Of a stretch of 64,000 nucleotides of DNA, positions 58,758 to 64,000 are shown one piece after another (the first letter of the stretch is position 1; the number at the start of each line of letters is the position of its first letter). The notes below the pieces were generated by a model, which was given only the letters and a program-made list of their open reading frames with translations, searched no databases and was not told the origin of the DNA. A program made the translations under genes and the position numbers. This stretch comes from Aquatica leii (taxonomy: Eukaryota > Arthropoda > Insecta > Coleoptera > Lampyridae): the NCBI GenBank assembly GCA_035610365.1, contig CM069436.1:36525117-36589116 (forward strand), in the 5' to 3' direction.

Positions 58758-60746
58758 TTAAATTAAATTAAATTTTCATAATAAAAAGTTTAACTAACAG
58801 TTGTTACTTACTATTTAAAGTGATATCCAACAAACAATGCACAAAACATAGGCTTGTAGATTTCTAGATTAGTATTTGTAAATATTTATTTTTATTTTTT
58901 ATAAATTAATTAAAAGAATTTTAACAGTAGCTAAAAATATGTACAATATTTATATCGTAAATTTATATTACAATATTTGATGGATTATCAAACTCGGCCT
59001 TTGGCCTCGTTTGACAATCTTCCTATCGCGTATGGTAATATAAAACTTTACGATACTTATATCCAAAATAACTAAAAAAATACTGGTTACCAAAGATTTA
59101 TTTTTAAATTTTAAGTTGTTTAAAAAATTCAAACTGTTTATTTAATCAAATTATTAGTACCTACTAGCCGTTAAATTTATATTTCGAAACTATAAAACTT
59201 GCGTATTTAGTTTTTATAAGAACTAATTTTTCAATGAAATTTAAATGATATTATTTAATTTAATTTTAATGTAAACTTGACTGGTATTATAGCAATAGTA
59301 AAATATTGTGTTTTTTTTAATAATAATTTTACTTGTTTCGCGTTATTAAAAGTCAGAATATACGTAGGTACAAATTTAATAATCTTAAAAAACGTTCTTT
59401 AAATAACTAGATATTTTGTAGCAAAGAATTTTTTCTTTTTCATTTATTTTTATAAATTGACTTTTAAAAATATCAAATAACACAAACATTTGAAAATGAT
59501 GTCACTAAAGAAGTTACTGTTAAAGCAACTAATGTGTGCTCTAAAAATTAACTGTTAACTATTTGTTAAGCTTCGTTTTGTAGAACGTATTTCAGTAATG
59601 TTTAGCACGCTAAAATGTACATTGTATTTGTTTTTTAAGTTCAATTCTATCCATTAAAAATACAATTCCAATGTTTACGCTTAAACTGTAATCATAGTAA
59701 GATAAATACTTGCATATCAGATTACTTTCTTAAAATTTTTTATAAATTCATATTTAAATTTTTATTTTGCACAAGAAGTACGTTATTTTATATATTTATA
59801 TAAAAAGCTAAGTGTAATATTTTATTACAGATTATATATTAGATTAAATCCTTATTATAATAATAACACTTTGTTTTGTTTTAAGACAATTTAAAAAAAT
59901 AAAATTAATGTATATAAGCATAATAACGCTACTAGTTCTAACAAAGATGTAGTGTAGTTGTTTCTTGCATAATACATGCACATACCAATTCATTGAGAGC
60001 ATTTGCATTATAGCATATTTTAGATTGTAGCTATAAACTGTAGTTATTTTTAGTGTACATAAATTAATTTTCATTTAATAAAAAACGTTTATTTTGCAAG
60101 TACAAACTTATATAATTTTTTTTTTGGTAACTGATAAATGTAATATTAAATAACTTTTAACAATAAATAAATGTTTTGTTGAAAATTTAATAAAGGTTAT
60201 GTGCAAACAGTAACTTTGAAAATAGCTAAGTTAATATTACTCCATTAAGCAACTATTAAACCACAGTTAACTCAATATCCTCAACTACGCCGTAAAGTAC
60301 GTTAACTTCCAACCGCTGCTGCCACATCCGCTGTAATTTCTTGTTTAAAATTTTCTAATACTAAAATTACAATGAATATATTTAGATTTAGTTATATTAT
60401 TATTTACTAAATTCAATAAATGTCTAATAATAAAATCTTCCATGGGTGTTTACTAAAAATTATTCACTTTTATGTTAGTAAACTACTGTGTATCTATTTT
60501 AGTTTAAACAATAGAATTTTATTTATTGTCTATATATTATTAAACAACTACAAAATTTACTCAGTTATACAAATCAAAATCTAATATAGATGAAAAACAA
60601 ATTAAAATATTTTGGGTTAATTGTTTAGTTGTCAAACTTAATCTAGTGCTGAATTAAAAATATTGCTATAAAATGTACATTTTTTGTTTAAAAAACAACA
60701 GTATATTATTTTATAAGAAAAAAAAATTTGACAAATGTTTCATTCG
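58758..60746. other. AT-rich DNA, no gene seen; one short palindromic element
   Basis: It contains the palindrome at 58953-59055 and otherwise nothing I can support. Confidence 0.4.
58953..59055. mobile_element. Short palindromic element (~103 bp)
   Basis: TATCGTAAA at the left edge pairs with TTTACGATA at the right edge. The inner arms ATCAAACTCGGCC and GGCCTCGTTTGACAAT pair around a two- to three-base centre. This resembles a hairpin MITE. No target duplication was found. Confidence 0.6.
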
Positions 60747-61075
60747 TTTAGAGGTAGGTGTAAATGAATACAATTTATCCCCAAAAAGCCTGCTAAATAC
60801 GAAATAAAAATGTACATTTTATGCGAACACAAACATTTTCTACAACCAACTTAGAAATATATTGCGGGAAGCGGCCAAATGGCTCACATGAAGTGTCAAA
60901 TTCCGCTGTTGACGTTGTAAAACGGCTAATACAATTCATTGAAATGACGGAAAGAAATATAACAACGGATAACTTGTATACGAGTGTTCCGTTAGCCGAA
61001 TATTTGTTGAAAAAGAAAATAACATCGCTTGGCACGCTTAAAAAAATAAGAGAAAAATTTTTTCTCAAGTATTTC
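60747..61075 (+). pseudogene. piggyBac-like transposase, internal fragment
   Basis: The first frame reads FRGRCK, a stop, then IQFIPKKPAKYEIKMYILCE. After a frameshift near 60.82 kb it reads NLEIYCGKRPNGSHEVSNSA, VVKRLI, RNITTDNLYTSVPLAEYLL and ITSLGTLKKIREK. These are consecutive blocks of the piggyBac DDE_Tnp_1_7 domain, and TTDNLYTS holds the second catalytic Asp. The first (usually in an LYxGK- or DAKTFY-side block) and third acids are not seen. Only about a fifth of the enzyme is present and no TTAA-bounded ends are visible. Confidence 0.82.
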
Positions 61076-61153
61076 AAAAAACACTTGCATACACACATAG
61101 ATGATCAAAGGTATATGTGCCTCTTTTTGTTAAATTGTATGTTTGAATTATAG

Positions 61154-61693
61154 AATCATCGTAATGCAAGGTAGAAAGCAAAAACACGTTTTTATTTTTC
61201 TTTTGTGGGAAGGAAACCAGAGTTTTGTTATTATCGAAAGCAAATAAGTAGAATTCTACGACCTTTTTTGCCAAGAAACTAGGTGACATTTCTTTTTTAT
61301 TTTTTTATAAGGTTTCTATCAACGTTAGATTGTACTACTCAGGTAGCAGATTATTTAAAGGTATTGAAGTAAAACAATTATTGACAGTTAGATTGGGATT
61401 ATTATTGTGTATGGGTTTGGACAATTTTCTAACGTAACAAATTAACGCACTTTAATTATTTTAGCATTGCATTTTTCCCACTTAATGTATTGCATTCTAT
61501 AGTAAATGTATCATTATTTAACATGAGTACTTTTATACTATATTTATCAGGTTATTTGGCATATAGATATAAAAACCACAACGGTTACAAAAACTCATAA
61601 ATTATTTATCAATTGTATAATATTTGTGAGGTATGTTGTAAGACTTACAGTTACTTAATCTACCCAATTTATCATCAAAGCGTAAGTTGTTAG
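61154..61693. other. AT-rich DNA, no gene seen
   Basis: Nothing recognisable was found here. Confidence 0.4.
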
Positions 61694-61912
61694 TTAAAAA
61701 CGAAAACATTTCTTTGAACATTGTTGCTTAAAAAATTTTATTGTCAAAAGCAAAAGCTTCCTCATCGTCCTGTAGTTGGTAATTATTTTTGCTAAACTTT
61801 CAGAAATACTTAATTCATTGTTTTTGCTTGGACAATCTCCTAGATAATTTACAATTTTTTCTAACTCAACATCAATTAACATTCGATTTTTGTTCCACTT
61901 AAGCTTCGACAT
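61694..61912 (-). other. Unrecognised open frame, possible exon
   Basis: A 72-codon minus-strand frame starts with ATG right after an acceptor-like TTATTATTTTTTAG. It reads MSKLKWNKNRMLIDVELEKI and has a charged, helical-looking character (VNYLGDCPSKNNELSISES). I do not recognise it, and no second exon was found. It may be a chance frame. Confidence 0.2.
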
Positions 61913-64000
61913 TTCACTAAAAAATAATAAGCAATAAAATATCTAATAATTAAAATACAACTTAATATTGCACAGCAGGGTCTCAGTGACTTAAGAGCAC
62001 CTAAAATCAAATTTCAAAACTTACCTATGAGTGATAAAATGCGTTTGCTTCTTGCCTCTTCTTTACACAACTGTTAACTGAATTTACGTAGTAATAGCTT
62101 ATTGTTAAAATAAGCAACATGCACTTGCGGATCTTGACCCCAGTGTGCAGTATTATAGTGTAAAATGGTGCCTACTTTCTCATCTACATGTTTTTTTAAA
62201 TTTTACAAATAGACAACCAGATTTACTTTGATCAAAATGTTTTATGTTTTTATAAAGTAGATTTTTATGATTGAATTTGTTGTTAAGAGCAAAGTTGCAA
62301 CAAATTGTAACGCGGGTTTTCTTATAATAAAAAAAAATAATCAACGGTTAACACAGTTTTCCGGAGAAGGAGTCGTAGGCTTTATGATGCTAAATTATAA
62401 ATTAAATATAAAAAGGCGCCAAAACGATGAAAGAAACTGAATTAGGGAGATATCGTTTAACTCTAGCCGCAACTGTAAAAGAACAAATAAGACAACAGAA
62501 GTGAAAATATATATTTACAAAAGTAATCGAAGAAGACGAAGACAGTACGTAATTATCGTTATATAAACGTTGCAAATAATATTACATGGGTGGATATCAC
62601 AGGCCAAGTATAAGTTACGTTCTTTGACTGGGCAACACGTTGCATATCACAAAGTGCTTTAATTGATCTAACTTTTACATTTAACAAAGGAATGACTTTA
62701 GTTTATTAAATTAAATTACAAGAATACAAAAATTCAAAGTATAGAGAATCAAAGCGCACTAGATAAGTATGTGACACACAAAAAAAGTTTAACATTAATT
62801 GTGATTACAACCTGGTATGTACGGGTGACCATTTCAATAATCAACATAACCAACAACGTAATACTCGTATAATTAGAAAATACAATACTTACAGTTGTGT
62901 ATTATCCAGTAGGGAATTAACTAATTTCGTACCAGTATGACAAAACGTAATCTGAAAGTTGACACAAAAACGTAAATACGGCGTTATCACAAGTATCTTG
63001 ATTTAATTCATACGATCTTTAACACAAAAGAATGCCCCGAGTTTTCCTCTAATCCACTTCGCAATTATGTAAGTACTTTTCCCATAAAGTGGTGTTCAAC
63101 CGCTGGCTTGACCTGACCTGACGTCATGGGAACTTTTTGAACAGCAAGTGTTTTATCAACCGTCCCTAATAAAGTTACAACAATGCGTAGAATTCGATTA
63201 CATATTCACGTGGAATTGCGTAAAACAACTTATAAATTAAAGCTTTGTTTGGCCTATAGTCCGTGCTATACAAAACGTTACGACAGCCGTCTACAAAAGG
63301 TAGGCGTGCCGAGGACAAATTAACTGTTAACTGTAAATGTTTGTTACGTGCGAAATTTTCACAACGGAGTACCCTGTATGTCGACTTAAAAATTTGTTTC
63401 TGGTTTTGACGCCCTCTGCCAACCTTGTTGGTTACTGAGAAGCTATTTTGAAGCTGTCAATTACGTGCGCCGGTCGGTGTCGAAAAATCTTGACCTGATT
63501 CCTAGGATTTTAAGTGCATTCATTGTGATGAGTACGAATTTATAAATCAAGTACCAATTTATTACAATTTGTTCGGCACAGGGTAAGATATTTTGTCTCC
63601 AGTTTATTAAGATTCCTTCGTAATTTCTGTATTAATTTGATAGCCGGTTTCGCCACGTTTCAATCACCTGTTCGCTTCAACAAAGAACAATGATGCATAA
63701 TTACGATTCATAAATACCGTTACCGAACGCATAAGCTTTTGGAAATGCATACTACCCATACAAAAACGAGGTCTCGACGAGCAATGCGTTGGAGATGTTA
63801 ATTTTTGTACACCAGGCGATTGCGTTACCACCCACCTGTTCGTAATTACAACCAACAGCATTCGATACAACGGGTTCATATATCGCATTTAATGTATTAT
63901 TATTAATGATTTTGTAGTTTCCTATCTTTGTGAGTTATTGTGTGACACGATTTGCTATTCAATAATTATTCTAGGCTGCTACCGGTGGGAAAACGTTTTC
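61913..64000. other. No gene recognised; GC rises towards the window end
   Basis: From about 63.0 kb the sequence is visibly less AT-rich than the rest. It includes segments such as GACGCCCTCTGCCAACCTTG and GTGCGCCGGTCGGTGTCG, which may be host regulatory or exon sequence. I could not support any specific gene or site. Confidence 0.3.

Noticed and set aside
1..64000. CRISPR array, bacterial operons, phage or plasmid genes
   Set aside because: No regularly spaced direct repeats and no prokaryotic gene organisation; introns and TE types are eukaryotic.

Overview
The window reads as eukaryotic, most likely insect, nuclear DNA. It is very AT-rich, has no bacterial-style gene density, and contains canonical GT-AG introns, a TATA plus TCAGT-type initiator, and a set of transposable elements (TEs) typical of insect genomes. 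I could not place the species. I found no intact protein-coding gene that I can identify: almost every recognisable protein is a decayed transposon protein. The only hints of host genes are two candidate core promoters and three candidate exons, all weak.

Layout. 1-703 is the 5' end of a piggyBac-like element (minus strand) that stops at a TTAA. 719-1300 holds two copies of a short repeat with a third copy near 49.8-50.1 kb. A TATA/Inr promoter lies at 3.79-3.82 kb and a spliced-looking exon at 5.32-5.40 kb. 7.5-10.8 kb is a dead Ty3/gypsy pol (minus). 15.5-16.9 kb is a dead Tc1/mariner-like transposase (minus). 20.2-21.2 kb is a deleted hAT. 23.9-25.2 kb is a Penelope-like (PLE) reverse transcriptase relic interrupted by a 126-bp MITE. 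25.3-29.6 kb is a complete but defective LTR retrotransposon with LTRs, a 5-bp target duplication, PPT and PBS. 31.3-31.8 kb is a non-LTR RT tail. 34.45-35.66 kb is a PLE fragment between long inverted repeats that carry hammerhead ribozyme motifs. 36.3-36.5 kb is a foldback element. 39.0-39.6 kb is a non-LTR ORF1 relic. 43.9-46.2 kb is a near-full-length PLE with RT, GIY-YIG and a hammerhead motif downstream. 47.6-49.1 kb is another gypsy relic.

51.3-58.8 kb is the most informative region. A tyrosine-recombinase-like relic (minus strand) has been split by a 6.5-kb DNA transposon with about 600-bp terminal inverted repeats and a multi-exon DDE-type transposase. That transposon has itself been hit in its left repeat by a roughly 740-bp Helentron-like element carrying a tRNA-Asn pseudogene, and in its large intron by a 150-bp MITE. 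60.7-61.1 kb is a second piggyBac relic. The remainder is AT-rich DNA in which I see no gene.

The common thread is layered transposition. Several insertion events can be ordered because reading frames or target duplications match across the insert. The most notable functional signal is a hammerhead self-cleaving RNA core, with a palindromic helix III that has no loop, found independently in two different PLEs.
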